Part shown: piece after piece, positions 46,301 to 58,579 of the stretch
How positions within the stretch are numbered: the stretch's first letter is position 1
Layout of the letters: each line of letters begins with the position of its first letter
Notes under the pieces: generated by a model
The model's input: the letters and a program-made list of their open reading frames with translations, nothing else
The model's database searches: none
Told to the model about the DNA's origin: nothing
Assembly (NCBI GenBank): GCA_036346205.1
Contig: JARFJB010000534.1
Location: forward strand, 5,461,001-5,525,000
Origin: Vesta saturnalis
Taxonomy: Eukaryota > Arthropoda > Insecta > Coleoptera > Lampyridae
Direction of reading: 5' to 3'
DNA: 64,000 nt
Position numbers and translations under genes: made by a program

Positions 46301-47608
46301 CCTTCCAACGTACATATGCATATGTAGCACCCCGTCAAAACAGCCCCGACAAAACATCCCCGACAAAACAGCCCCCGTCAAAACACCCCCCGATAAAACA
46401 GTCTCCGATAGATCCAGTTTTAATGGTGTTTGGGTTATACCATACACATAAATTTGACGTGTAAAACGCAAAGTTTAATATAAAATGTTTATTAAATACA
46501 CCATATCGAAAAATTTACAGAAAATATAATTCCCAGGATATATTCTGGAATTTTTTATTTAACTTTCAATTTAATTTAATAGTTACAACAATACAAATAA
46601 CCTAAATGTAATAATAATTATCCCATTTGGAAACAAAATTTTATACTTACGTTTATTTTTGTTTTTATTTCATGTGTAAATAAATAAAAAAAATACAACG
46701 GTTTTGTTGAAAACAGAAATAAAAGATAAAGAAAATAACAATTAAAAAAAAAGGAAGATCAAAAAACAAAAAAGTTTTCAATAATTATCGCCAACTGTAT
46801 AATTATAATAATTATAAATTCTATAAATATGTATGGTATTTATTTTGACTTGGGCTGTTTTGTCGACGGCCTGTTTTACGGGGGCTGTTTTGTCAGTGGG
46901 CTGTTTTGCGGGGCTACTTTGTTGGGGGCTGTTTTGTTGGGTCACCATACATATGTAGTTATAGAAGGTTACGCAATCGACTTATTAGCTCATTTTACAA
47001 CTTTTGGCCAATTTTCGCCAAGATCGGCCATCATGCCTGTGTGTATTTAAGCGTGTTTTTATCTGGCTTAGAGCTAATTAGATTTTGTGAGAAATCCAGC
47101 GGCTGAGAGGGGGAGTTATTAGTGATAGTTGTTGGTTTTTGTCAAATATTTCTAATGCAGCTGCGTAATTCAAAGATATAAATATACTTAGATATGTACC
47201 TTAAACAGATTGATTAATTATGCTCTATGCAATTTTTGGCATGACGTGTAATTTAGCGCCAAAAATTTCTACGGTAGAAAAAGTATAGACGTTTTTTTAA
47301 AGAAAATTTAATTTTACATAAATTTTCTTTATAAAACTTTTTAATTAAATAAATATGATTGATAATGCTGAAGCTGTATTATCGATGTTTTTATAGACGC
47401 GGGCTGCTTTGGAATTTATTTTACTTTAACATGTATTTATGTCAATTAGTCTCTATCTGACATAAAGTTTTAAACGTCATTCTGACGTAGATTGTTGTTT
47501 TTGTTTTTACAATGTTGCCAGTTTTCGTAATGAACTTCGTATAAAAGAGGTTGCATAATTATTGTAAAAAAATGTTTTTACATGATACATGCGTGGAGGG
47601 TAAGAACA
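46301..47608. mobile_element. unnamed non-autonomous element, copy A, containing a foldback
   Basis: Starts CCTTCCAACGTACATATG and shares its interior and 3' part (about 46948-47570) with copy C at 52734-53202 and with 50345-50540: blocks TATAGAAGGTTACGCAATCGAC, the GCGGGCTGCTTTGGAAT region (47399), TGACATAAAGTTTTAAACGTC (47459) and GAGGTTGCATAATTAT (47547). No coding capacity. It contains the repeat-armed foldback described separately. Confidence 0.5.
46334..46945. repeat. foldback with arms of tandem 15-bp units
   Basis: Left arm 46334-46412 is a run of GACAAAACAGCCCCC-like units; the right arm 46852-46945 is the reverse complement, GGGGGCTGTTTTGTC-like units, about five to six in each arm. 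The 440-bp loop between is AT-rich and non-coding. Inverted arms of short direct repeats are the layout of Foldback (FB)-type elements. The Gly/Cys-rich ORF over the right arm is a by-product of the repeats. Confidence 0.7.
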
Positions 47609-49544
47609 CATTTTCTGAGTTTATAACTTGTACCAGGTTTGTTCAGGATTCTCTGCCTTACTTACAATTAAACAATTTAATGGGCTACTTCTAAAATTAC
47701 TACCTAATACTTAAATTGTAAATCAGACAGGCTCCACATTTATTCTAACATGGAACACTCACAAAACCGACCACGAGCTCAGATACTGTTACATTATACA
47801 CTTGGTTTTTAGGGATATTACACTGCGGCTTCTTTTAGTTCGTTTCTGGTTGGTAACCACCAGCATTTATGGTTTAAAAAAGCAGTGGTAACGGTAGCTT
47901 ATACTCCTAAGTTACGTACAGCTTGTATTTACTATAAACTGTAAATCGCAAATACACTGTCTGCCATGATGATACGTAATACCAAAAGTTAACCAAACAT
48001 CCCACATTATCGTCACCATCAGGACATTTCAAACTCGGATGGCAAACTATTCCAATTAAATTTCACCCAAACTAGAACTAGGGTTTACAAGACTTGGGAT
48101 TGTCTACGGTTTATTACCTATTAGTTCATTGCTGTCATATAATTACTTATTCCGTTCATGTGATGGAGTTTCAACGGAAAGTGAATCTATAAATCACCTG
48201 AATGGTTGACTTTACATAACAAACTGTTGCTATAATCTAACATTACCTCAAGTAGCAGCACTTATATTTCGAACATGCTATTTTTTTGAGGTTACAGTAA
48301 TGTAATTTTAGAGTTATAAAAAACAATTTTCTATTGAACCTATTAATATAGCCATTATAGCTTGCTTTTGAATTCATACTTATGTACAGGAGGATTCACT
48401 TATTTGTATACTCAAGTATAACTTTGCATCGCTGTTCGTTTGTAACTTAAATTTAGATTCACTTATTTGTGTACTGAAGTAGGAATTCGCTCCTGTAACT
48501 TTTTTTGTTATTTAGTTAAGCGAAATTTAAATTACATAGTGCGGAACGGCTCGCAAAATTAATTAATAAGTCATTTTTTATTTTTTTTAGTTTGAATTTG
48601 GGAAAGAGGCGTAAGTGCTACTGTGTTAACCGAATTTCAACAGAAAAAATTGAGTTTAGTGCTCTAGTGTGGTAAACTTGGCGAGTCCATTACCATTGTA
48701 TTGCTTTTTTGTTTGTTCCGATTAGTAAAACCAATTTCACATTATTTTATAAGTATTTAATGGATATTGTTGCTGACGCTGGTTATTAATTTATATATTT
48801 TTAACATTATACAATTATGCTCAGTATAATTTTTTTCCGTTTGTTCGCCCCATTTCAAACTTTGGGGGCTAAATCAAAGTTTGCGGTGCTCAAAATAATT
48901 TCTTTTCTTATAAATATACGTTTCCTTTTCCTGCTGCCTGCTGTATTTATTTTCCAGCCTGAGCATCAACGCCTTGCCCTTGCGACGAACCGGAATAATA
49001 CTTTAGGGAATGTACGGCAAATTTTATCTTTAACTTATGAGCATTTCCAGACAAAATACCCTGCATAAAAGATATTTAAAATTGACAGAAACTGTACTCT
49101 TTGCACCTTTCTATCTTACACATTACAGTCGACTAATTTAATTAGTTATGTTTTACTCAAACCTACATCCTATTTCAATGACATATTCATTAGCCGTTTT
49201 ACGCGCATTTCCATCGGCCTTCAATATTTTATGCCCAAAATTTAATACATTTAAACTTTACGTTTTAATATTTTATTTACTACATAATGATTGTATGACT
49301 AACCTGTATTAATTTTTGTGCATGGTTCGCGTTGCTTCAACCAAAAAAGAAGGGTCGAACAACATAATCTAAATACCATCATTTCAGTCGGCTTTTAATT
49401 CTGATTATTGTATTAATTTGCAACTTTCGGTAAAATAATCGCCACAACAGTACAAATTTGTTTGGCTATGTTCAGATGATACAAATTGATCATCATTTGG
49501 GGCATCTAATTCAATCCAAGTTTTTTCCTGGTATTTTTTAAAAT
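47609..49544. other. non-coding spacer
   Basis: No supported gene; an 83-codon ORF at 48817 has no recognisable features. GATTCACTTATTTGT occurs twice (48392 and 48459) with similar flanks, a local short duplication. Confidence 0.45.
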
Positions 49545-49735
49545 AACGGTGGTCCTAAACAGATTAAGATTGGCCTAAAAATGCGCTTAAGCACCCAGGA
49601 ACACTTAGGGATTATAAATTGCTAAGAGATACCTATGAACGGCTACTTTAATTTTTGTAAATAAGTGAGAGAAAGACAGCAAACACGAAGATCATTCCAG
49701 AGTTTAGAAGCAGTCTTAACAAAGCATAACTTCGA
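49545..49735 (-). pseudogene. LINE 3'-end relic related to 42468-43552
   Basis: Diverged copy of the last about 200 bases of the Jockey/CR1-type LINE: shared blocks CAGGAACACTTAGG (49589), GAGATACCTATGAACGGCTAC (49624), AGATCATTCCAGAGTTTAGAAGC (49690). No open frame left. Confidence 0.65.
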
Positions 49736-51029
49736 AAAGAAGCTGTAAAGTTCAGTTCGAGGTCGATTGGCATCGTTAACTACGACTATTAACACATTTA
49801 AACAAAGAGGAACAGTTACTTCTACTGGCTCTTAACGGATCTTTCCAACACTCTTTACACCGCCGCTGAATCCTACCGCATCCATTAGCGAACGAAATGC
49901 AGGATTGCCGCGAGTGTTCCGTGATGCGCTGTTTAGTGTAATTAGTATAAAGTGTTTTTCTGTGAATGGGGGCTTAAAGGGACACTCCAGTGTCCTTTGT
50001 CTTATCTTTAAATTCTCTTCCCGGCCGGCTTAAGTATAACTTCGTGAGCATCTTTATCCACCGATAGCATCGAACTATGAAATTATTCTCCGCTGTTGCT
50101 GCCAATAGTCGCATCTCGTTTTGCACGTTACCACCTACCGCCTTTCTGGTGCACCTGCGATAATCCGTAGCAACCTTGGGTGGGAAAACCAATATTACCA
50201 TTCTCCCATAAAGACTACTGTCCGTCTCTAATATCTTATATATTAAAATAATCGGGCGATTCAGTTCACGCACATTGCGAGACAACCGCTTGATGGATTT
50301 CGATGATTTTTTTATATATGAAGGTAATAATGAAATAACGGAGCCAGAATTTTAAATAAATGTAAAAATTAAATAAATATGATTGAAAATGCTTAAGCTG
50401 TATTACCGATATTTTTACAAAAACGGGCGGCTTTGGAACTTGTAATATATATTTATGTCTATTAACTTTTTTCTGACATGAAGGTTTAAACGTCATTCTG
50501 ACATAGATTATTGTTTTTGTTTGTTCAATGTTGTAAATTTAATTTTATCTACAAAATTTTGCGGGAGAAAAGTTCGTATTAATTAAATAATATATAATTT
50601 TTCGTTAATACACCGGGTTCAACAAAATGTATTGCCTAATCAAGTATTCACTGTGGACATATGTTTATCTAGAAGAGTAGGCGTTGGAGATTTTTCTGTT
50701 AATTTCTGTTAATTTATTAAGGTAGGAAGTAGTAACCGCCTATAACCGTTTTCGTTGTACCAATTTGAGGTCTGTCGGTGCTCCCAGAATAAAACTATTT
50801 GAACTAAGATTAATAAATAGAGAACAGGAGCGTCTGTTTTTAGACAAAAACTGAAGTGGAAAATCAAGGTCTGTCTGCAATGCATTTAACGAAAGATGGG
50901 GAAGAAATGTAATTATTTAGGAATTAAACGATTAAGATAGGATTAATCGACTTGAATGTTGCCACCTTGCTCATCATAGTTGTCAAGGTATAGAAAAAAT
51001 ATTTTTATGAGCGATCGTGTCCGCTATTA
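49736..51029. other. non-coding spacer with repeat copy B
   Basis: 50345-50540 is copy B of the unnamed repeat family. Just upstream, 50225-50320 (TATATTAAAATAATCGGGCG, then an ACCGCTTGATGGATTTCGATG-like stretch) recalls the start of insect Helitrons, weakly. A 103-codon minus-strand ORF (50285-49974) has no family I recognise. Confidence 0.4.
50345..50540. repeat. unnamed repeat family, copy B (truncated)
   Basis: Shares AAATAAATATGATTGAAAAT, CGGGCGGCTTTGGAA, AACGTCATTCTGACATAGAT and TTATTGTTTTTGTT with copies A and C. Confidence 0.65.
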
Positions 51030-51360
51030 TTTAAACGGTGAAGAAAATAAACAGCATTGTTGTTTCTGGGCCCAAGAACATTGCCGAAAAATTCACATTA
51101 CCTCAAAGTGATTGTATGGTGAGCAGTTTTCTCGTCTAAGATAATTGGACTTTTGCCTTTCGAGGAAAACAACCAGACGCTACCAGTTACCTCCCCCTTC
51201 CCCAACAGGCCCAAAAATTTAATAATGTTGGAACAACTATTAGAAATAAAACTAATGCTATTTATGAACAGGCTCTTGCGTTATACAAAAATAAATCAAT
51301 CACTTAGAAGATTGTGTTGAAGAAAATGGCGGTTATTTGCGACATACCACATTTAAAGCA
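51030..51360 (+). pseudogene. relic of a Tc1/mariner-like (DDE_3) transposase
   Basis: Plus strand, multiple frames and stops. Fragments RYYLNGEENKQHCCFWAQEH (51025) and IIGLLPFEENNQT-like, then after a deletion NKTNAIYEQAL and CVEENGG (51320) match in order the catalytic and C-terminal parts of the insect Tc1-related transposases that end in CLEENGGHFQH-like motifs. Highly decayed; assignment from motif order only. Confidence 0.45.
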
Positions 51361-51754
51361 TAATACGCTCCCATCATTTCAGTTTAGGAATAATGTTCCT
51401 TGATTTATTATTAAAGTCAATAAAGTCGTATAATCTATTTAGAAGAGTTAATTACTTTGCCGGATCCTGCATACGATTTTCTAGATGTGAGCTTCAATTT
51501 GCATGGCGTTTGGGGTTGATTGGAGGGTTTACGTTCAATCCACCTCAACCGTTGTACTAATTTCACCTTTAAATACTTAGTATTAGATCACTTTGAGCAC
51601 ATAATTGTTTTTCATAGCTTACTGCTTTTTATTTGATACTAATATCACTGGTAGACAAAACACTTTTATGGACCTACAGAATAAAGAGCAAATAGTCCTA
51701 TTAAATTAAATCGAAACGACTACATTATCATAATTAAACAAGCTAAAAAGGCAA

Positions 51755-52450
51755 TCATTTTATTCTTCAATCCAGTCTCCTGCTCGCTCAACAAACTTAT
51801 TCCAACGGTATTCAAAATTAATCCAAGTCCTCGGAATAGCTAGTTACTGTTGCGATTACTTCGAATTAGACGAAAAGCTTAACAGCCATTCTTTAGGTTT
51901 GGAAACTGCTGATAATCTCAGACAGCTAAATATGGCGAAGAGGGCGAATGACGCCCCAGTTCAGAAGTTAATTCATGAATTTGGCAATAGCACTCGTAGA
52001 CTTGTGGGCAGGTCCGTTATCCTGTTAGACAAGCGCTTTCTTTTTTGTCAAATAAGACCGTTTCGCTTTTATTGCTTTTATTGTTTTCCCCTTTGGTAAG
52101 TAGTCCAACAAGATAGTTCCATGAGAATCCCAAAAGTTAGTTGCCATAACTCCCTGAAAAAGTCCTTCGGATTGTGGCGAAAACGTGCCGAAAGGTGAGC
52201 AACCGGCAACGCGGCAAGCGTTTTTAATTTCAAGTTCTTCAGTTAAAATTCTGTGTACAGTGTCACTTGATATACCCACTATATCTGATATTTCGTGTAC
52301 TTTTATTCGACGATCATCCAATACGCTTGGAGACACTTTTTCAATCATATCCAGGGCAGTAGCAGTTTTTGGACGCCCGATTGACCATTTGTGGTCACAC
52401 GATCAAGCTTTAATTCGGCAACCCAATTTTTAACCATTGGAAACGAAGCG
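51755..52450 (-). pseudogene. mariner transposase, C-terminal part, decayed
   Basis: Minus strand. RPKTATALDMIEKV (52375), VHEISDIVGISSDTVHRIL (52300), FWDSHGTILLDYLPKGKT (first catalytic Asp, 52110), QDNGPAHKS (second Asp, 52020) and the C-terminal YRWNKFVERAGDW (51800), all standard mariner landmarks. The DNA-binding N-terminus is missing upstream of 52450. Frame breaks near 52180 and many stops downstream of 52025. No terminal repeats found nearby. Confidence 0.8.
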
Positions 52451-52649
52451 GAATTCAACAGTAATAATTTTCTTTTTAGCTTATAAATAAAACTCATACA
52501 TTACATACAACGCAATATCTAGTATCATTTATTCGACATGGATTATAAATAAACATTTTTTACCTTCTACCCTACATTTTTTTTCACTATCGATAAATCG
52601 TCGTATTAGCTCATTTTACAACTTTTGGCAAATCTATATGATTAAAGTA

Positions 52650-52673
52650 ATATATATATATATATATATATAT
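52650..52673. repeat. (TA)n microsatellite
   Basis: About 12 TA units. Confidence 0.9.
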
Positions 52674-52733
52674 TCGTATTTTTATATCCTTCGGAATATA
52701 TAGCTATTTTAGAAATATTTGATAAAAATAACA

Positions 52734-53202
52734 GCCCTTCCAACCTACATATACATATGTAGGTATAGAAGGTTATGCAACCGACTTTTTTTCACTACCA
52801 ATAAATCTGAATAATGATTAATTTTATAAGAAAATGTGTAGACAAGTTTTTAAAGGAAATTTAAGTTTACACAACTTTTCTTTATAAAGTTTCTCAATAT
52901 AAAGCGAATGAAGTGAAAAAATGAAATAAATATAATTGAAAATGTTTAAACTGCATTATCGATATTTTTTATAGAAGCGGGCGGCTTTGGAATTTTTTTA
53001 AGTTAGCACCTAGATGTCCATTAACCTCCATCTGGCATAAAGTTCTAAACGTCTGTTTGACATAGATTATTGTTTTTGTTGTTACAAAGTTGCCTATTTT
53101 CATAAGGAACTTATTATAATGGAGGTTGCATAATTATCTTAAAAAAATTGCTATTAAAATTATTTTATTTCTTTTCATTTCTATTTTGTAGGTTGGAAGG
53201 GC
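52734..53202. mobile_element. unnamed MITE-like element, copy C, with 16-bp inverted ends
   Basis: 469 bp with perfect inverted ends GCCCTTCCAACCTACA and TGTAGGTTGGAAGGGC. The left end continues into a CCTACATATACATATGTAGG palindrome. The interior is shared with copies A and B. Non-coding. No clear target duplication was found, so the superfamily is not assigned. Confidence 0.7.
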
Positions 53203-53442
53203 GTATGTTGTTCCATACCAGATATTTACAATAGTACTATTACAGAAATAGCACCCTTGTAATATAATTAGAGAAAAGTTAATCATATTATAGTGTAATT
53301 GGTGGCATTATTAGTAATAAGTAATCGTTATTGATGTTTGGTAAATCGAAATTAATAATTATATACTTAGTAATACTAGTTTATTTTGTATATTGTCCTG
53401 TAAGTGGAAATTGATTCTGCTGGGCAATAAACATTTTTATTA
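53203..53442. other. non-coding spacer
   Basis: Nothing recognised between copy C and the presumed 3' end of the I-clade LINE. Confidence 0.4.
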
Positions 53443-53583
53443 TTTTTTTTTTATTGATATGTATAAGCACATCGACTGCCGTGGTCTTCAGTGCTATTTA
53501 CTATTCATATTTAATTACTATATTTTATTGTACATATTTATTGCTTTCAGGAACTGTATTGTTTCTTATACTCGCACTGCATT

Positions 53584-56500
53584 TTAAGTTATCTCTAAAA
53601 TTGCCAGAAATAGAGAACAGGTGTACGTTACACAGTTATATATTATGTGTTCAACGGTTAGCTTTGTTTGGCATTGCATGCAGATTGGACGGGGTGTTTT
53701 TGATATCAAGTAACTATGCGTCAACGATGTGTGACCTATTCTAATTCTGTGAATAATGCTACATTCTTTTCTAGTTAGGTTCTTTGGAGCTTCCCATTTT
53801 ATAACAGATGGATGGATAGTTTTCAATTGGGTGTTGCATCTTGTCCAGTTTTGTTGCCATAATTCGTTTAATTTATTTTCAAGTAACGTAGAAAAGTTGT
53901 TATAGTTGGTAATCTCGATGCTTTCATTCACGTCTATCGCTGCTGCTTTGCGGGCAGCTTTATCTGCATGTTCATTTCCCTCGATGTTACTATGGCTCGG
54001 GACTCATAAGAATTCTATTGTGTATTGTAAATCTGTAAGGTGTTTGATCGCAGAAATAATGTATTGTACTACAGGGTCTGTTGAGTATGGATTTTGGATG
54101 CTGGTAAGAGAGCTGTGCGAGTCACTGACAATAAGTAATTTATGGTTGTTGGTAGATAATTCGCAGTAACGGAGTGCCTGCCATATACTGTACAATTCAG
54201 CAGTGTATATTGAAGTATATGGTGGCATAGTCCAGCAGTGCTCACTGCCATTGAATGCACAGCCCACACCTGTACTTGTTTTTGACCCATCCGTGTATAA
54301 TATTAGGTGGTCTTATTTGATACATTTCTTATTCCTTACAGTAAACTGATTGCGGTGGGTTGTCTTTAGAGAATTTGTATAAGTTATTTATTATTTTAAA
54401 ACATGGTACTAGCCAGGGTGGAATTTCTATTGGTCCAAGTGGAAGCATGGGTGGGAGTTGTTGCCCTATAAGTTCTAGTGATTTTTTTACACTATACCAT
54501 AATGGCTTATGTAGTCTTCCTTCGAATCGGGATGGAATATCATTATGAAATAAAATATTGTAGTTTGAGTGGTTTGGGAGAGATTTAATTTTAGATGTAT
54601 ACATTAAGGGCCTTTTTGTTCTATGTAGAGGTAAGGGTAGAATACCAGTTTCAGCCATTAGACTCTCCCTTGGACTAGTATAATGTGCGCCTATTGAATA
54701 CCTTATAGCAGCATCTTGTATTATTTCTAGAGGCTTTAAAATACTTTTTGAAGCCGATGAATGTGCTTTGCAGCCGTAATCTATTTTTGACTGAACTGTC
54801 TGTTTATAGATTCGTAAAAGAATTTCAGGATCTGCTCCCCACTTAAGTCTTGACATTGCACTTATAACGTTAAGAGCTACCTTGCACCGTACTATCAATT
54901 TATTTATATGTTCCTTCCACGTAAACGTGGAATCAAGTGTTAAACCTAAGAACACTCCCGAGTTTTTATCCTGAACATGCTTATTTTTTAAGGTCAGAAG
55001 TGGACCGTAATGTGGTCTTCTCAATCTACAGAAATGCATACAGTATGTTTTTTCTGCGAATATTTTATATCCTATACCTTCTGCGTTTGATAATACGTAG
55101 TCAACTGCTTGTTGCAGGTTTCTATTAATTTCTGCCATTGAAGAGGCCGAATACATAAGGGCTAGATCGTCAACGTAGAGGTAGGTATGCATATTAGGTG
55201 GAATTGAAGCAGTTAATGAGTTGATTGAAATTGCAAATAGTGTTACACTCAAAGTTGAGCCCTGAGGAATGCCATTTTCCAATATTCTGGAAGAGGAAAT
55301 AGAAGTTCCCACACAGACTCGAAAACGTCTTGATTCCAGAAACGATGATATAAATTTAGGTAGGTTGCCTCTAAAGCCCCATTTATATAATTTTTGTACC
55401 TCCACGTCATATCAAATGCCTTCTCTATATCAAAAAAGACAGCTACTGCGTGCTGCCTCTGTGCGAAACCGTTAAGGATAGTATTTTGCAAGTGTACCAA
55501 GTGGTCCACTGTGGATCTAAATTTCCTGAACCCTGCTTGGCAATTTACTATATGTCCGTTTTTCTCCATAGTCCACATTAATCTGGTAGCGACCATACGT
55601 TCTAGTATTTTGGCTATACACGAAGTTAGGCTAATTGGCCTATAATTAATCACCAAATATCGACTTTTTCCACTTTTTAAAATAGGAACTACTATTGCTT
55701 GCTTCCAACAGGAAGGATACTTGCCTTCTTTCCAAATTGAGTTAAAGACATCTAGGAGCAATTTCTTACATGGATCGGTGAGATTTCTTAGCATATCATA
55801 TGTTACTAGATCAGCTCCAGGGGTAGACGATTTGGTAGATTTCAGGGCTACTTCGAGTTCAGTAATATTAAACGGAACATTATAATCGGAAATTTCCCTG
55901 TCGCTAAAATCTAGCTTAACCTCTCTTTCATGTTTTAAGCGTAAAAAAGAAGCATCATAATTTCTCGAGCTGCTGATTTCTTGAAACTGATTAGCCACTT
56001 CTTCCGCTATACGGTTAGGTTCTCTAACTATAGCGCCGTTCACTTGTAATTGTATGGTGGAGACAGTACTTTTCCCTGATATAGCTTTAATCCTTCTCCA
56101 AACTTCTGAAGTAGGAGTTTGGTTTGTTATAGTAGATACATAAGTATTCCAGTAATTTCTTTTACTTTGTAATATTGTTCTTCTATCAACGGCTCTGGCT
56201 TTCTTGAAGGTAATAAGATTTTCTGTCGTGGGGTGCCTTCGATAGGTATTAAATGCTTGTTTCTTCTTTTTTACTACTTCACTGACAGTGCGATTCCACC
56301 AGACTACTTTTCGTTTTACTGGTATACCACCTGTTTTTGGGATTGCAATGTTAGCAGCATTAATTATTATATTAGTTATTTCTCGAATGTCAATTGAGGT
56401 AGATGTATGACTGGAAGGCATATCTAGATGTGATTTGAAGACATCCCAGCGAGCTTCAGATAGTTTCCATCGAATTGGATTTATTATTGGGCTATGGTGT

Positions 56501-57147
56501 GTTTCATTACCCAATACTATTGGGAAATGATCACTGTGGCATAAGTCGTCTAATACTTTCCATGTAAATAATGTCGCAATTCGTGCGGAGGCCATTGTAA
56601 GGTCTATGGATGAAAACGCCCCGGTTCTAGCGCAAAGATGAGTTTTCTCTCCAGTATTCAACAAAAATAATTGGTTTACGTCCATTATATTCTCTAAAAA
56701 TTCTCCGTTTGCATACGTACGTAGAGAGCCCCATAAACAATTATGGGCGTTGAGGTCTTCCATCAGAATATAAGGAGTCGGTAGCTGATCTGTAATGTTC
56801 TGCACATCTTGCTGTTGCCAATTTGTGTTTGGGAAATAGATATTGCAAATAACCACATTTATAGGGGCGGTTATCTTGACCGCGATTGCCTGTACAGGTG
56901 TGTTCAGTGTAATTATGTCAGATTGAACATCCTCCCTAATAATGATTGCTACCCCGCCTCTAGCTCGCAGATTCGGAGGCACATCTTTTCTAATAATTTT
57001 GTGTCCACGTAAATAATATGGCCGATCTGGCTTAAGATGTGTTTCTTGGATACATATACATAATGGGTTAAACTCGTTAATAATAAGTTTAAGTTCACAA
57101 TAGTGATCAATGCAACCGTTACAGTTCCATTGGAGTATGGAATCCAT
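53584..57147 (-). pseudogene. I-clade LINE ORF2: endonuclease, RT, RNase H
   Basis: Starts MDSILQWNCNGC at 57147. APE endonuclease: Asn in WNCNG, Glu in CIQETHL, EDLNAHNCLWG (the usual GD reads ED), LCHSDHFPI. RT: KQAIVVPILKSGK, NYRPISLTSC (about 55640), AGFRKFRSTVDHL, FFDIEKAFD, NGIPQGSTLS (about 55265) and catalytic YVDDLAL (about 55175). RNase H: YTDGSKTSTG (about 54290), YTAELYSIWQAL, VSDSHSSL, GNEHADKAAR, giving D, E, D, D. C-terminal CXXC...HxxxxC (CMQCQTKLTVEHIIYNC, about 53640). Breaks: frame change near 55400, another near 54310, TAG at about 54004-54006. Makes the nick and cDNA for insertion in intact copies. Confidence 0.88.
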
Positions 57148-57382
57148 TATTTATTTGAATAGATTTTGTTTAAAATATTATACAGAATAAATAACGAGTA
57201 AACGAAAATTAACGACTAATATAAATAAATGATATATACATGTAGGATAAAATAACAAACAAGACAGTTATAAATAGTTAAATTAAAATATCACAGATAA
57301 AACGTTCATAAAAAGCTAGTACTAAAAACAAGAAATAAATAAGTAAATAAATAATTATATCACAGATGTGTATCACAGTCAA

Positions 57383-58579
57383 CTAGTAGTATTCGTCTTC
57401 GACTTGTTTATCTGAGGAAATCGAGGATAGTTTCCTCGGTTTACCCTTTGGCCATCCCTTTTTCCCCTTTTTTGTCTTTGAGGAGATGGATTCATCCTCA
57501 GACACAGCGCTTCTATCTACGGGAGAGCGTTTGCGTTTTTGAACGTATGCCGGACTCAAATTGGTGGAGTAAGGAGAGGGTGGAACTATAAACGTTTCTG
57601 GTGAGGAAGCGATACTGGATTTTTGAAGCAAAGGTGAGATTGCTTCAATCAGATGAGGTAATAATTCCTTCGCTAGAGCTGGAACATCTACCTTGGGTTG
57701 AGTAGCTACAGAAGTAGCTGCTACCTTTGCATAATTCGTTTTAATAGGTGTCGGTGCAACTTTTCTTTTCGCCTCAAAATAACTTATATTTTCCCTTACA
57801 CGTAATTCTTGGATTGCAGTTTCCTGCTTAAACACTGGACACGTTGAAGACCTGGCGGAGTGGGATCCTCCACAGTTAATACACGTGATAGATTGTTCAC
57901 AAGGAGAATCAATGTGTAGCGGTTTACCACACGCGCATAACTGCTCTTGCACTGTGCATCTCAATGAAGTGTGACCAAACTTATTACACTTAAAGCATCT
58001 CATAGGAGGCGGAATGTATAACCGCACACTTAGACAATAGAAAGCCACTTTAATAGTTTTAGGTAAAATAGGCGTGTTGAAAGTAATTATATGGTTCGGC
58101 GTGTCTACTAGTTGACCATTTCTTCTAGTTTTAATTCTTCGAACCTCTATAACTTTCTGGTTACCAAGTTCCTCACAAATATCACCTACTGGACAGTTAA
58201 GTAGGTCATGACAGAAGATAACTCCTCTTGATACGTTCAATGTCCTGTGCGCATGCACTTCAATTTCAAAATCTCCAAACTTTTTCGAATCTAATACCTT
58301 TTTTGCTTGTTTGCTAGAGACCGTTTCGATTAGAATACCTTCTTTAATCTTTCTCATCATCTTCAAATCCCCATATAATCCATACATTGCTTTTTGAATA
58401 TAGAAAGGGCTAATTTTATCGAAACTTAACCCATCCTTTCTCTTTAAGACGAGGAACCGGGGCAAGACCTCCGTCTCCAAGTTCTTATTTTTGGTGGGTT
58501 TTTAAGAACCCTCCTGAACTTCCATGTTTAAGGAGCTGGAACTCCGTGATTCGGTTTTGGTTTTTGGGTTATCACTCAT
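57383..58579 (-). pseudogene. I-clade LINE ORF1 (gag-like, zinc knuckles)
   Basis: I start at 58579 (MSDNPKTKTESR) because the frame upstream is 5' UTR. An in-frame TAA at 58502-58504 interrupts the N-terminus after 25 residues; the remaining 57383-58480 is open and may use a downstream start. An RRM-like region is followed by three CCHC-type knuckles, CFKCNKFGHTSLRC, CACGKPLHIDSPC and CINCGGSHSARSSTC (about 57985-57830), and a Lys/Ser-rich basic tail (KTKKGKKGWPKGKPRK) likely to bind RNA or act as a nuclear signal. 235 bases separate it from ORF2. RNA-binding partner of ORF2 in the retrotransposition particle. Confidence 0.85.

Noticed and set aside
46829..47106. Plus-strand ORFs with repeated Gly-Cys-Phe residues
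   Set aside because: They are translations of the 15-bp foldback units, not proteins.
49974..50285. 103-codon minus-strand ORF, apparently conserved-looking
   Set aside because: No recognisable domain, no splice context, and it overlaps the possible Helitron-like end; not enough to call a gene.
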